From positions 89,612,295-89,676,294 of the forward strand of contig CM066327.1 in assembly GCA_033807775.1 (NCBI GenBank): DNA of 64,000 bases. The letters are read 5' to 3'. Position 1 is the first letter of the stretch. Every line of letters starts with the position of its first letter. The translations under genes were made by a program, and so were the position numbers. A model generated the notes under the pieces. That model was not told the origin of the DNA and did no database searches. It saw only the letters and a list, made by a program, of their open reading frames with translations. This stretch comes from Saussurea involucrata (Eukaryota > Streptophyta > Magnoliopsida > Asterales > Asteraceae). Positions 43,191 to 55,861 of the stretch are shown here, piece by piece.

Positions 43191-46100
43191 CCACAATTCT
43201 TCTTTTCCATTCTTACTTTAGTAACGAGATCACATCGTATCAATATGAAATATTTTGTACATCTCTTCCCTTTTAAGTCTTACATACTTGATCACAATTA
43301 AAAGTCCAGGAAAAACCAGAATTCATCTTTTCATATTTTCTGAACCTTACCTCTTTCGTTAGTATCCACTCCCCAACTTGGATTTACAAACCTCCTTAGA
43401 GTAATGGTTCATCATCAAATCTTTACCCGACTATTTCTTGGTCTACCATACCGACATTAATCGCAATCGATCTCCGGGTCTCAAAAGAATATCACCATCT
43501 ACTACTTGAAAATCTACACTCGCCTTAAATTGAGCATACTCACTACTATTGAATACTTCAATAATTACGACAGACCTTTGTTACATCCACGACTCACACG
43601 TTTCTTTAGTACAAAGGGTTACCATTTCCTCCCACCACTATCGCATTATGCGACCTTAATATAACCAAATACTAAAGTGTTGTACAACAAGGGTGATAAT
43701 TCCATTGAACCTGTAGTTTAAATACATTCTTAGGTCTGATCTCTTTTTTTTATCATTACTTCCCACGCTAGTATGGAGTGTTATTCTCCAAACATTACTT
43801 GTCTCTTTCTCTCAACTTTTCCACATACTGATAACATTTTCTCATTACTATACATAACAACACAGTTGTACCAAAATTCTACTCAAGACAATCAACTAAG
43901 GAATCTTGAAACGACATACCATGCCAATGTACTACACATTCTTTAATCTACAACTAATATTTCTTCGGACAATCCTTTCACATATAAGAAGCAACTCTCA
44001 TTCCTCAAGGATTTTGCATCTATTTCACCACAATTTGACTAACACTCTCCTCATCTTTGTTAAACTTCCTATGATTCAAAATCATAAACTTACTTAGCAA
44101 TTCACACAACTATCATCTCTTTGGATAAACACCCACTACCTTTCCGCCATTCTATTTCGATATTAGCCATATCACTACACCATCATGCAACCACATACTC
44201 CAAAAACTTTATTGATAACTAGTACTCTTTATCTGGAATCCCCGAAAAGACTTCCATTTGAAGTTTCTTCCTTCTAGCCTCACATTACAAATTAGTTGAT
44301 ACCTTTATATCGGAAATTTATCCCACTCCTCGTCCGTACATTCTACAACTATAACATTTCACAGCAGACTAGGTCTCTCATGATTATTCATACACGAATC
44401 AACTTACCTTCATGTTCTTCCGCATATTTAACCGAGTCTATTTTGTTACGTTATCTCTCCCCAACTTCAGTTGGACCACAACTCACGATTTTCTAATTAA
44501 CTCATACCTACTCGTTACTTTCTAATTCTTGGTGATTCCAAACCTTTACATAAACCGGACATACTCTTTCACAGATCACACAATCTATATACTCCTTTCG
44601 TTCGTCTCAATAACTTCAGTCCTTACTAATCATCCACTTTGTAAATAAGGCACTTATTTAAAACCACCGTATTTCAATATTCTAACACCTTTACATGGTG
44701 GTCCTTTAACTTTTAATCTTCTGATTCCAGACTTAATATTCATACATGACCTCAGAAAATAATTGTATTTATATCATGTAAACTTCAATCATAATACAAT
44801 TCATATAATTCCAACCCCAAGCCTACGTCGGCTTATTTAAACCAGGCGAATACTCCTAATACTCAACCGAGTCCAAAACCAAGCCTTCCGCTCAAGGATC
44901 CAAAGATTATTTATCAACATCTACTCATGCAATTAAATACATCTAACTCACATCATGCAACGCACGCTCCGAGGCGTGATAATCTTACAACCCCTCCATC
45001 GCTACTTTCCCAATGAAGTCAATCCATATGTGTATCTATATGTACCCGTGTATACAACCTCTTTTATACTCAACACTATATATATATATATATATATATA
45101 TTATTTTGCCAAAGTTCATTAGTCCCAAAGGTACTAAGAATACAAGATCATCAAACGGTCCTCACACATAAGACCAATAGTTTAAACCAACACTAAAAAC
45201 AAAATGTGATTGAGCATATAACACACCATAATTATTGCACAACCACAATAAACTTCTAAAAACGAATTTTGACCACCTAACTTTCACTTCAGTAATAATT
45301 TAACCAAAACCTCTTCTGCTCGTGATTTATTCGCCAATCACTCAAAATCCCCACGTGTGGTATTTCACAAGATATGTATTATCTGCATTCTATAGCATTC
45401 TATAACATCCCCAGTTCATCGTACACGATATTGTCCGCTTTGCGGATACCCTCTGCATAACAGCATACCGGCACCGTTCACGGTTTTATTCCTGCCCGCA
45501 CAGGCATACGCGGGACGCACCCAGACCGCACCCTGTGACAGGCCAAAGGCCTCATACATCTTACACAACTGCCGACTTCAATGTCAATAGTCGACCTATC
45601 GATACTTCTTTAATCTATTCATTAACAAGGACTGAACCTAATCCTTTCAACATAACATAATACAATTTACATCTCATCGCCTTCATTTCAAACTTATTCG
45701 TGCAATACTAATATCACAAAATCTCCATAAATTCTTATTTAACGTTGAGGGTATTTCCTTACTGTCTCATCACACTACTCATAACAATTTGCTAATTCCA
45801 TCACCTTGATGACTACTAATCCTTCCTCCGGACACAACCGTCCTTTGCCAACTGTATTTCTAGTTACCAAACAAGGGTACATATCTTCTTACAATTGACA
45901 CTAAAGTTTACTTTCGATCCCCTCACTATTCACCTCTCCTTTTGAACGCAAATACTAGAACTATAAACATTCTCCCATGATTTATCCCACACCTCTTCAC
46001 TCTTGGAGTTCTTTCTTAGTTTAGTATGTAATACTCTACGATCTAGTGAGTTCATAGCCTTCATGCATGGCAACGTGATGAATAAATCATTTCACACATT

Positions 46101-47596
46101 TTCTCATCTTAACGGACGATGCTTGAAACAACTTGGGCACACATGACCCTAACATTCTCATAACTTTAGGGTACTGCACAACGATCTTGAGAACCTTTTG
46201 CATACCACTTTACTCGCAAATGAAGGCTGCTTACTCGAACAATGTCAATCGTTTTACTCACCCCACTTGTAACACCCTCGAATTTAGAAAGAGCAACTAA
46301 ATTAAAATTTTCAACATTACATCCGAAACAATATGTAAAATACCTAAAATTACAAACTATGGTTATCTCCAAACAACGCATACTACTCAAGTCTTATTCC
46401 CAAACCTAAACCCGCTTTAGACATCACTTAATCTAAATACAAGTGCTATTTCCCAAGGGTAAATGCGGAAATATAACTTAAGCTATTCACCTCTTATGCA
46501 CCTTACTAGCACTCGCCACTTCACAATGTAAACATTAAAATGTGAATACCGAGGTCCAACCCCGAGATACCCAACCGATCATTACCAATGACTGACTAAC
46601 ATGCCTATGAATCCAATACAATATAGTCTACAATTATTATGCCTATCCCGGAATGACTCACTCACCCAAGCATGTAAATATTCAAACGTGCCATAAATGC
46701 AAAACGGTGCAATAAAAGCAACCCATCAACAAGACTCTACACCGAGCCCTTTAAGCCAGACAAATGTCCCCAAGACTTACTCACAGTCAAAACCAAGCAA
46801 AATGCTCCAAGCTTGTTAGACCCATACGTCGGTCAAAATACATTTAAACTTTGTTTAGGCAAGCTATATTTCAAAATCACCATTAACCCCAAAACTCAAC
46901 ACGGGTTAAACAAAAAGGGTTTTCCCAAAGGACTCACACCTTTATAATTCTCAAGATGACACGGCTATTGTGACAACTCACCCCACTTATCATTAACGCT
47001 CTACTTCCGACTAGTGGTCGTCCTATTGACCTTGTCACACTTGCTATCCATGCGTTCCACGACCCACTTACTCAATCATTTCATATTATTTTCTTTTTAA
47101 TCAATCACCTTTCATTCTATCTCTACACATTTCCATCTACCTATTTAAGGTTGCCTCAGCGGCTTTCATGAGTCATACCAGTTCCAGGTTGTCTTCCCAA
47201 CCTCCAATCATTTACTGATCTTATCTCCAAAGAATTGAAGGACCTTGGTGGCGTACTCACCATCGTTCTATTTTAACACAAAGAGATAGCCATAAAGTGG
47301 TTATACTAGTACAGACATGCAAAACGTACTTTACCGAACATTAGTCACTGTGACAATTTAGAAACAAGTATGCTCGTGTAACTCATGTTCATAATAACAG
47401 TAGCTAATTGAAATTGCGAACATACTTTACATGAGAATTCTCGTTGCTAATGCTACAGTACTAAATTCATGTATTTCCGTCGACTCTAAGACTATCCCAT
47501 CTTAGTACTTCTACCCAAATCTCGCAAGTCATAACTTAATTCATCACAGCTTAAGTCTAAGTATCTCCTCAGCATACTTAGTTCACTTAAACTAAT
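43191..47596 (-). other. Element D interior, non-coding
   Basis: No frame above about 75 codons on either strand looks like gag or pol. A (TA)n tract lies near 45,080-45,100. It contains one inserted segment (46,269-46,975). The interior is either badly decayed or built as a non-coding (LARD-like) element. Confidence 0.6.
46269..46975. mobile_element. About 707-bp LTR-like insertion with 13-bp flanking repeats
   Basis: ACTCACCCCACTT occurs at 46,256-46,268 and 46,976-46,988. The insert begins GTAACACCCTCGAATTTAG and ends TATTGTGACA, and looks like part of a Gypsy LTR. The uninterrupted sequence can be matched to element G near 31,740-31,830. A 13-bp repeat is too long for normal LTR integration. 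Confidence 0.5.
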
Positions 47597-47608
47597 GCTC
47601 TGATACCA
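47597..47608 (-). promoter_or_regulatory. Element D primer binding site
   Basis: The reverse complement is TGGTATCAGAGC, for initiator tRNA-Met, three bases from the right LTR. Confidence 0.9.
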
Positions 47609-47611
47609 ACT

Positions 47612-49362
47612 TGTGACACCCCAAAATAGGGTCAACAAAAACTTCCATAAAACGGAAGAGTGATATATAATGCCATTGCACGAGCTCACAAAAGAGGGGG
47701 ATTACACCCGCCGGTTTACAACAAAGTGTAATATCTACAACTAATTGACAACCGACTAATCTAATCTCTACTATAGAAATAAGATTTACAAAAAGTGTCA
47801 TCGTTAGGCTAACTTTGATCTTCTATCTTTAGCATCTCAAATGTATCCCCACGCTCACATATCCCCAACTATGCCTTCTTAGGGATGGCACCACTAGAAC
47901 CTGTGACACACACATCAGACACAGAACAAGTGTTAGGCATGGAATGCCTAGTGAGTTAAACATATAGTAAAACATGCAGTTATGTCATATAAGAGATATT
48001 AATTTGGTCATTCACAAATCGGACTCTATGGGAAGACCCCAAACATCAACTCAAGTTACATCATATTTGAAGATATACCTTAGCGTCTACCTCCAAGGTA
48101 ACGCCTCAAGGCCCGGCACATCGGGACTACCTATATGGTATTAATCCCGAAAGCGTGGATCGATACACAAACCTCCAAGGTAAGTGCCCAAGATTATATC
48201 TTCCTAATGCCTACTTAGAGACTCCTCCAATTTGTGAATACCAACAAACAACTACTCCAAGCAGTTCATAAATCCAATCATTAACTTCATCAAAAGACAG
48301 TCCAACTATCTCATTAAGCACATGATTTCTACATACAAGAAATCCTCCACTTATCCACATACATATAAGTGATATCATGAGTTCATCATTTAGCATGGCA
48401 ACACATACTAAATTAGCATATTAAGTCACTTCTATTATAATCATAATTTCTTCATTAAGACATAGCTTAATCCATTAAGCTCCAAACCCTAATATTTAGG
48501 TTTGACCAATTTCACATGATCGCCATCATAAAAGATACAATTCCAAATAGAATAAAATACCACATCACCTTTATCTTACCATTGAGCCCCTTAAATTTCC
48601 TCTTTAGAGAAATAAGAGCTTATTGGCTCAAAGTATACTTCAAGGCAAACTTGTTAGAAATAAATGAAATGATAGAGTAAATTATGTAACAAGTATACTT
48701 TTAAATCAAAGTTACTCACCTTAAAGCTCAAATTATGAGAACCCTAGAATTGAGAACCCTTGCTCTTGACCACTTTTAGCTAACAACCCAAGAAGTTGAG
48801 ATTGAACACCTAGGACCCAACAATAATAACCATTAATACTCTTATAAATCAATAAATTATGGGAAGAAGGAAGAACAATGAAATCCTACCTTGAGAGAAA
48901 GAAAATCGTCTGCCAAAGATCTCAGTTAACTCTTAAATGAGCTAAAAATCCGAAACTCTCATTTTTATACCTAAAACAGTCGGTGCGATTGTGACAGGGC
49001 GATAGTGACACTGTCACTATCGCCGGGGCACTCTCGCTCAACACCCCAAAAGTCTCGGTACACATCGAGCGATTGTGACCATGCGATAGTGACACTGTCA
49101 CTATCGCCCAAGGCATACTCGCCTGAAACCCAAAGTCTGAAAATCCAATCTTGCGGTACAAACCAGGCGATTGTGACACCCGCGATAGTGACACTGTCAC
49201 TCTCGCCGGTCACTATCGCCCAAATGGCACTAAGCCTCATTTGATCCTCCATTCAGCCCTTGAATAGATCTTAACGAGGTACGAGACATGCTATACCAAT
49301 AAAATACTTGAACATGCAAAATAAACACATAAACCACTTATAACGAAAATCGGGGTGTTACA
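47612..49362 (-). repeat. Element D 5' LTR (right copy)
   Basis: 1,751 bp, nearly identical to the left copy, with the same palindromes at about 48,990-49,220. Confidence 0.93.
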
Positions 49363-49555
49363 AGTGCTACACTCAAAGACAAAACACATAGAAATCAGAT
49401 ATCATTTTATCAGAGATCATGTGATGAATGGTGATATAGAACTTCATTTTATCCCAACTGATTATCAGTTAGCTGATTTATTTACCAAACCTCTTGATGA
49501 GACAAGATTCAACTTTCTCATCAACGAGCTTGGAATGCTGAACTTTGAAGGGTAA
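49363..49555 (+). pseudogene. Element B pol fragment, RNase H end
   Basis: It continues the RNase H frame after element D with SKTKHIEIRYHFIRD to the stop, matching copy A except for an Asn/Ser change near the end. With D and one AGTGC removed the frame is continuous. Confidence 0.92.
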
Positions 49556-50042
49556 AATCTTCAGCGGTTCACATTTGATCAGCGATACGTTTATACAAAC
49601 TTGTATAGCCTTCGGGATAAAATCAACTTATATAATCCATTTCATCATCTTCTCTCTGAATAAACTTGGTTAACCTGATATCCATGTATGTTTTCTCTCT
49701 CTGACAATCGCATAAAAATGCAAGATTTCAAAAACAAATGCATCGCTGAATATTTCTTCCTTAACAGCGATATTTTGAAAATTCTTAAAACCATCACTGA
49801 TATCTTCTATTCAGTGCTTCATGTTTTTCAAAAGAGTCCCTGAGTTTTTTCAAAATCTCAGAGACATCCTAAAAGAATGTGAAAGGACAGTTGTAACGTC
49901 ATTGCAACGGATAACACCAGGCACGATTTCTTTCTGACACACGTTTGCACGTTTCGCTCAAACTTCCAATCAAATGCAAACACGTGTCCGTGTCATGATG
50001 AAAACCTTTTCCCGCTCAAGGTTTTCTCTCTCTAAAACTCCA

Positions 50043-50049
50043 TATATAA
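50043..50049 (+). promoter_or_regulatory. TATA box of the extra gene (copy B)
   Basis: TATATAA in CCATATATAAAC, at the same place as in copy A. Predicted leader intron 50,176-50,556 (GTTAAT...AATACAG) ends four bases before the ATG at 50,561. Confidence 0.45.
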
Positions 50050-50560
50050 ACAACTCTTGGTTTATATTTGTCTTTTACGCGAACATTCTTCCTCCGCAAG
50101 AAAGAAATTACTGTTGCATTTGTGCTCTCAAATCTTCAAAGAACTGTTCATTATCTTCTTCATCAAAACTTCAAGGTTAATATGTTCTTATTTTTCAAAT
50201 GCAGATAACTTGTTTCTGATCTTATCTTTGTTTTAAACAAGATCAAACAAAAGAACTTAAAATAAAATCATTTTTCTTTCATGGTTTTATGAACACAACC
50301 ATTTCATGGTTGTTCTTCAAGTTTTAAATCTAAATCTTAAACTTGTTCTTCATTCGTATCCAGTTTTTCTTTTGAAACTGGAATACAAGAATTTATGGGT
50401 TTTACATTTCATTTCAAAATCATGAAAAACCCTAATCTTCATTAAGACATTTATGTCTGAATGAAATAGACAAAATTCGAACAATCTTAATGGAAATTCT
50501 TTCCATACTAAGACAATTCTTATTTGTTAACATCTTTGGTTGAACTAATAATACAGAGAA

Positions 50561-53227
50561 ATGGCATCTTCAAAGATCAATGTCACCGCTGAGTCCATCT
50601 TCGCTGACTCTGAGGAAGTGGACATCATCAAAGCCCCTCAGGTTAAGTTCAAGCTGGATCAACTAGATTGGACTAAGGTCAACAACCTCTCTGCGCTTCT
50701 CGAGTTTCCTCCTCGAAAGCAAGTCACACATCTGGATGATGCTGTGAATTTCCTGAAAAACTGCTGCATTTCAACAGCCCTGACCATCACTCCTCCCGCA
50801 AGTCAGCTACTACTATCCCAGTTCTGGTACTCTGCCAGACACACTCAGCTACCCTCCGCCAAAGATGCTTCCAAAACCATCGATTGCATACTCAGCGATA
50901 CTGAGTATGGTACAATTAAGATAACCCCCGCTATCATACGAAAAGCCCTGAACTTTCCCAATGCCACCAAAGAAAAACCCTTCGTTCCATTCCCTGACCA
51001 TAAGAAGCAAGCTGACAAAGATGCCATCATTGCTTTTCTCGACACAATGGGTTACATCTGGGATATTGGAAGGGACAAGCAGCCCGAGAAGAAGCTGACG
51101 CTGATAAAGAAGTCCAAAATGCCCAGCGAGATGAATTTCATCTTCGCTCACCTGATCAGCTGCATGACAGCGAAGTCCGGCTCTTCTGATCAAGCCGCAC
51201 AACCTACGCAAGCTATGGGATACGCACTGCTGAAAGGTCTAAACATTGACTGGGCCTCTATTATATATGATGACCTAGTACAACGCGTGGATTCTACCGC
51301 TGACCGACCAGCATGGGTTCCTTACCCAAGATTTATCAGCGCCATCTTCCAATATGGCCTGAAGGACAGCTATCCTGAAGAGGGTGACCTGAAACTTTCT
51401 CAGGTTGTCCCTAAGGTGCTCGATTTCAAACCTGTCGCCAACGAGGTACGTCTCTCTACTCTTCTCACTCTTCTAAATTCTCCGCTTTCTGTGGCTCCTT
51501 CAGCGACAATACCCATCGCTGATACCCCGGCCACACAATCCTCTCCTTCTAAGAAAAGGAAACACTCTCACACCCCACTTGATTCCAAAAGGATCAAGAA
51601 AACCAAGGAGCAACCCCAGCAATTCCATGTTGAAGACTCCTCAGCTCATTCTGAAGAGCTGAAGGAAAGTTCTGTGGTACGCTCTGCCACACCCGTTCAA
51701 GCCATCCCTCCAATCCAGACTTCAGCGTCTCCAAACGCTGAGGTTAGAACTTTGGATCCTACCCAACCTCCTTCAGTCTCTCAAAAGACTGATGAAGTGA
51801 TTGTCAGCGAATCCAACGGTGAACCCAGTACCCGACCCAAATTCTTATCCTTCGCTTCTCCCTCCACTCACTTGGACTCTACTCCAAAGACCACTGGAGA
51901 TGCCATCATTCCAGAAGCCACAGCTGAAGCTTCTCAAACAATGATGAAGAAAGGACCTGCAGAGATCACCATTCCTCACCGTACTTTCGAAGAGGATATG
52001 GAACATTTTTCAGGAACTTGCAACTTTGACGAGTTCATCAATCCTCCTGCAGGTACAAATCAAATCCTATACACTGTAACTAAACCTGAAACTTCTGAGC
52101 TTTCCTTTGTTCACAAGTACTTATCTGTTACAGGTCCTAATTTGGGAGACATCAACGCGTCTCTAAAGTCCGTGGAAACTAAGCTGACTGATCTCACCAC
52201 CACACTCTCCAACAACTCTACAGCTGTAACAAACGCTGGAGAGAATCTGACGAAGCTGACTACGGTGGTGGAGAAGAAGGCTTCCACAGATGACATTAAT
52301 GGCCTTGATAAGACGCTCAACGATTTTGCCAAGGTGCTCTCTGACATCTACACTGACTACACCAGCCTCAAAAACTCAGTTTCGACCGTGTCCAGCGAAG
52401 TAACAACGCTGAAGACATCGGTTGGAAAACTCGAGGGTGATATGTCAGCGGTCAAGACCGACTTAGGCTCTGTAAAGACCGACGTTGGTTCTATGAAGAC
52501 GATGATCGAGACGCTGGTCAACAAGGCAAATAATCCAGCTCCTGCTCCTGCCCCTGCCCCTATTTTGGAATCTTTCACAGCGGCGGATCGCATAGAGCTG
52601 AAGAAAATCACGCCTGCTATTTCTGGCCTAGAAGACAGAATAGCAAAGCTTGAAGGTTGTGTGAAAATCTCTGGCCCAGAAGACAGAGATAACACCAATG
52701 CTGAGTCTACTCATTCCTCCCCCAATCATGAGAAAGAGGGGGAGAAGAGCGCTGAACATACCGAGAACAAGAGCGCTGAAGATCTGAACAAGAGCGCTGA
52801 AGACCTTTCCCATGATGAATCTATCAGGGGTGAGAGGAATGAAGATCTGATCGCTGAAAAACCTCAGGGAGATGAAAACCCTGAGGGAACCGAGAAGCTC
52901 GCCTCTGTATCTGAGGGGGAGCAACTCGAAGAAGATGCTGAGGAATCCGAAGCAGAAGAAGATGAAGACATCGACATCCCTGAAGATGAACCATCCTCCT
53001 CTCTAAGGAAAGATGATGATGATGATGAAGATGACGATGATTTCTTTGTTGTCAAACCTGCTCCTCGAACCAAAGCTCTTAAAGGTATCTCAATAAAAGA
53101 ACCTTCAGGGGAGAAGACAAAGACAAAGCCCTCAGCCTCTGGCGCTGAGAAAGGCAAAGGCAAAGGCCTCGCTGAAGATGAAAATCTGGCGATCTTGCTT
53201 GAAAAGCCGGTTTGTCAGGTACACTAA
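50561..53227 (+). CDS. Element B extra (env-position) gene, exon 1 / ORF2
   Basis: 888 residues unspliced (886 to the predicted donor after 53,218). It is close to copy A throughout: the same N-terminal domain (QFWYSARH, KSGSSDQ, VPYPRFISAIF), basic nuclear-type motif KKRKH...KRIKKTK, coiled coil, PAPAPAPAP linker, SAE repeats and acidic runs. Differences are mostly substitutions plus a few in-frame gaps in the SAE-repeat region. Length-preserving change in a copy whose pol is destroyed shows that the frame was maintained until recently. No membrane segment is seen. Confidence 0.85.
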   Translation: MASSKINVTAESIFADSEEVDIIKAPQVKFKLDQLDWTKVNNLSALLEFPPRKQVTHLDDAVNFLKNCCISTALTITPPASQLLLSQFWYSARHTQLPSAKDASKTIDCILSDTEYGTIKITPAIIRKALNFPNATKEKPFVPFPDHKKQADKDAIIAFLDTMGYIWDIGRDKQPEKKLTLIKKSKMPSEMNFIFAHLISCMTAKSGSSDQAAQPTQAMGYALLKGLNIDWASIIYDDLVQRVDSTADRPAWVPYPRFISAIFQYGLKDSYPEEGDLKLSQVVPKVLDFKPVANEVRLSTLLTLLNSPLSVAPSATIPIADTPATQSSPSKKRKHSHTPLDSKRIKKTKEQPQQFHVEDSSAHSEELKESSVVRSATPVQAIPPIQTSASPNAEVRTLDPTQPPSVSQKTDEVIVSESNGEPSTRPKFLSFASPSTHLDSTPKTTGDAIIPEATAEASQTMMKKGPAEITIPHRTFEEDMEHFSGTCNFDEFINPPAGTNQILYTVTKPETSELSFVHKYLSVTGPNLGDINASLKSVETKLTDLTTTLSNNSTAVTNAGENLTKLTTVVEKKASTDDINGLDKTLNDFAKVLSDIYTDYTSLKNSVSTVSSEVTTLKTSVGKLEGDMSAVKTDLGSVKTDVGSMKTMIETLVNKANNPAPAPAPAPILESFTAADRIELKKITPAISGLEDRIAKLEGCVKISGPEDRDNTNAESTHSSPNHEKEGEKSAEHTENKSAEDLNKSAEDLSHDESIRGERNEDLIAEKPQGDENPEGTEKLASVSEGEQLEEDAEESEAEEDEDIDIPEDEPSSSLRKDDDDDEDDDDFFVVKPAPRTKALKGISIKEPSGEKTKTKPSASGAEKGKGKGLAEDENLAILLEKPVCQVH

Positions 53228-53376
53228 ACTTTACTTATATTCCTTCCCTGAACATCTCTATACACAATCAGTTCTCTACTCCACAACCTCTCTACACATC
53301 CACATTCTTTTTCTATCTTTTCTACCCAAGTTCTTCTACCCAGTTCTTATTTGTAAGATCGCTGCGTTTCAGCTAG
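53219..53376 (+). other. Putative 158-bp coding intron of the extra gene (copy B)
   Basis: Same donor (CAG|GTACAC) and acceptor (CAGCTAG|TCC) as copy A. It is one base longer than in A, yet joins the exons in frame. Confidence 0.65.
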
Positions 53377-54621
53377 TCCTCTCCCCTGTTTGAGGATGTC
53401 GCTGAAGGTTCTACTACTGCGACTTCACAAATAAAGCCAGCTGCTGCTGATGAAATAATCACAGTCTTAGATTTGATCTCTGAGACTGATGAACCAGAAG
53501 AACAACCTCTCTCGCACAGAAACAGACCTTCCTCAGTTCCTCAAAAGCTGAGTGAAGAGGATCAAAAGAGAAGAGAGGAAATAATAAAGCGATTCGAGGA
53601 TCAACGAATCATTCTAAGACGTGATCAACTTCCTTCAGTTCCTCCAAAGTTCAAAATCTCCAAAGCTGAATACCAGGAACACCTTAGAGTTGAACGCCTT
53701 ATCGCTGAAAGGAAGGAAGCTGAAGAGAAAGACAGAGAATACGCCATCAAGCTTACTCAACGATCAATCAAAGACCCTAAGCTGAAAAGAGTTCCCATTG
53801 ATGTTCAACGTCAGCTCTGGGATGATGCTCAAGAAATCGTTAGAGAAAAGACAAAGGTCTCTGATACAACTTTGGAATGGGCTAAACAAATGCTGACCTA
53901 TCGATCAAGACCATCCAAAATAATCAAAGCCAACATCAGAGGAAAAATGTACGTTGATGTTCATGTTGTTGAAGTGGATGTCTACAGAGATGACAAAACC
54001 AAGCAAACCTTCTATGCTGCTTCATTAGAAAAGTTTGGTCTCTCTAAATGGTTAGAAACGAAATTAGCCATTCAGGGATCACACTCAAAATTCAAAAGCC
54101 ATGTTGAGATGATCTTAAACAAACAGATCGACTTGCTTTCATCTGCTGTGGATATTCCTCCTACTCTTCCTCAACCGAAGAATGCCTCTACTAAGAAGAA
54201 GAAAGTTTCTGATTCAGGTCCAATCATTCGAAATGAAACAGGTATTGGTTTCTCTCGTGCTGAAGTTCTTGGCCCTGATGCTGATCTTTCAATGCTTGAC
54301 ACCTCCCTACCACCTGGAGAAACCTTCATCCCTGGCACAGTGGTAAGTGATCCATATGGTATATTCTTCTTAGACTATGATGGAAATCCTCACTTTCAAC
54401 GTGTCTCTGAGCTCCACATCGCTCCCATCGAACAACTCAGAGATCTCGTACACTGGTGTGAAGTCAGACGCGACATCAAAGCTAGACACTTGAAGCCCTT
54501 GATTTTTGAAGCTGCTCTGAAGTTAAAGAATCAAGGAGTAAATGTTCCTAACTGGATGATCCCCACTGAAAAGACGACCCTTGATGAACTTCTCATTAAG
54601 GAAGAACCTTTTGAAAACTGA
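53377..54621 (+). CDS. Element B extra gene, exon 2 / ORF3
   Basis: Open from 53,377 to the TGA at 54,621 (414 codons; first ATG at 53,473). The N-terminal third and the last 25 residues (WMIPTEKTTLDELLI) are almost identical to copy A, but the middle (about 53,760-54,540) is strongly diverged at both DNA and protein level. Conserved islands there are GIGFSRAEVLGPD and YGIFFLDYDG. The family is unknown. Such a mosaic pattern suggests recombination between two subfamilies. Predicted total product with exon 1 is about 1,300 residues. Confidence 0.75.
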   Translation, partial: SSPLFEDVAEGSTTATSQIKPAAADEIITVLDLISETDEPEEQPLSHRNRPSSVPQKLSEEDQKRREEIIKRFEDQRIILRRDQLPSVPPKFKISKAEYQEHLRVERLIAERKEAEEKDREYAIKLTQRSIKDPKLKRVPIDVQRQLWDDAQEIVREKTKVSDTTLEWAKQMLTYRSRPSKIIKANIRGKMYVDVHVVEVDVYRDDKTKQTFYAASLEKFGLSKWLETKLAIQGSHSKFKSHVEMILNKQIDLLSSAVDIPPTLPQPKNASTKKKKVSDSGPIIRNETGIGFSRAEVLGPDADLSMLDTSLPPGETFIPGTVVSDPYGIFFLDYDGNPHFQRVSELHIAPIEQLRDLVHWCEVRRDIKARHLKPLIFEAALKLKNQGVNVPNWMIPTEKTTLDELLIKEEPFEN

Positions 54622-54873
54622 TATAATCTCCTTTTTCTGTATTGTATCAGTTATCCTTCTGTACTTGTAAATTATTTTGCTTGTACTTATAATCTTTCTG
54701 TTCTTCATTGTAACCTGATTCAATATTTTAAAGAAAGATTTCAGCGAATGTACTTTACTCCATCAGTACTGAAAAGATCCCAGAAAACAGTAAAAGGGAC
54801 AAATATTTTATGAGTTCTTTTTATCCTTATGTTTTCATTAAATAGCAATTTTCTTTGTTGCTATGTCATAATC

Positions 54874-54887
54874 AAATAGGGGGAGAT
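54874..54887 (+). promoter_or_regulatory. Element B polypurine tract
   Basis: AAATAGGGGGAGAT immediately before the 3' LTR, as in A. Confidence 0.9.
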
Positions 54888-55861
54888 TGTTGATCCAAAC
54901 CCTCAGTGATTTGATAATGACCCACTCTTAAATACTTAGTGAAAATTGTAAGTAAATAATATGTATCAGAGTTTCACTATCGCTGATAAGTACTAAGATC
55001 TTCCAGTACCGCTGATAGGAACTCTCGCTTTTTAAATTAAACATTCAGCGAACACTGTTCACCATAAATGCTCTGAGTCTGTTCAGTCATTATGATGATC
55101 GCTGATAAGTTAGTTGTTTACTTATGATCCCTGAAGACAAGTTTCACGCCAACAAAGGTTCTACGCTGAAGTCGAAGATCAAGCTCAAGAACCAGCGACA
55201 AGTCTCCTAATGAACTGATGCGGATCAGCGAAGACTCAGATTTGTCCACTCAACGTGAAGTATCAAGTACAAGACTTCAGCTATCGCTGAACTTTATCAT
55301 CTGCTGAATAGAAAATGATAATCGCTGAATCAACGAAAGCTGATCATGAAGTCCTCCGTACAAAGTACTTTTGTCTTAACCACCCTTGCACGACTCCGTA
55401 CGAAATGTCAGAAAAGAACCTCCGACTGTCTGAAATCGTACAACCACTCTGATACTACACTGTTCATCCATACGGCTACTAAGGTTGTCAACAAAGGTCA
55501 ATGACATGCAACCAACCAGCTGATGACACGTGTAAAGTGTATACTGACTTGCATTAAATGCATGCAGTATATAAAGAGATGAACTCACTTCATTTGAAGT
55601 AACTTGCTAACTCTGGACAAGTTCATATCTCTTATCTCAAGATAGGTTATTATTAGTAATTTCCTTATCTTTCTTAGTGCAAGAAACCTTAGTGTTCCAA
55701 CTTGTTTAGATTTAGGTTTATCCTTAATCTTGTCTCCGCAACAAGCTGTAAATTGTTAATGATTTATCAATAAACAATTTAGAAAAGTAAAATTTGTGTG
55801 TTTGTATTCAACCCCCCCCCCCCCCCCTTCTACAAACTTGTATAGGCCTTCGGGACCAACA
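54888..55861 (+). repeat. Element B 3' LTR
   Basis: 974 bp, TGTTGATCC...ACCAACA, with a run of 16 C. The base after it begins TTTGG, presumably one copy of B's target duplication; the other was lost in the deletion. Confidence 0.92.

Larger units (their letters stand above)
41259..49362 (-). mobile_element. Element D: young non-coding Gypsy (chromovirus-type) element
   Basis: 8,104 bp with target duplication AGTGC (41,254-41,258 and 49,363-49,367) inside B's RNase H. LTRs of 1,766 and 1,751 bp differ by one 15-bp duplication and about five substitutions (hand count). PBS and PPT positions put it on the minus strand. The 4.6-kb interior has no long open frame; only a short chromodomain-like remnant is readable. 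Confidence 0.93.
49363..55861 (+). mobile_element. Element B: 3' half of a second copy of the A-type Copia element
   Basis: With 40,884-41,258 this gives about 6.9 kb covering RNase H, leader, extra gene, PPT and 3' LTR. It lies in the same orientation as A. The LTR differs from A's more than A's two LTRs differ from each other, so B belongs to a related but separate insertion. After its LTR comes element C sequence at 55,862. Confidence 0.93.

Noticed and set aside
55794..55861. N-terminal extension of the gag-like frame
   Set aside because: This part is translated from the element B LTR and poly-C run.
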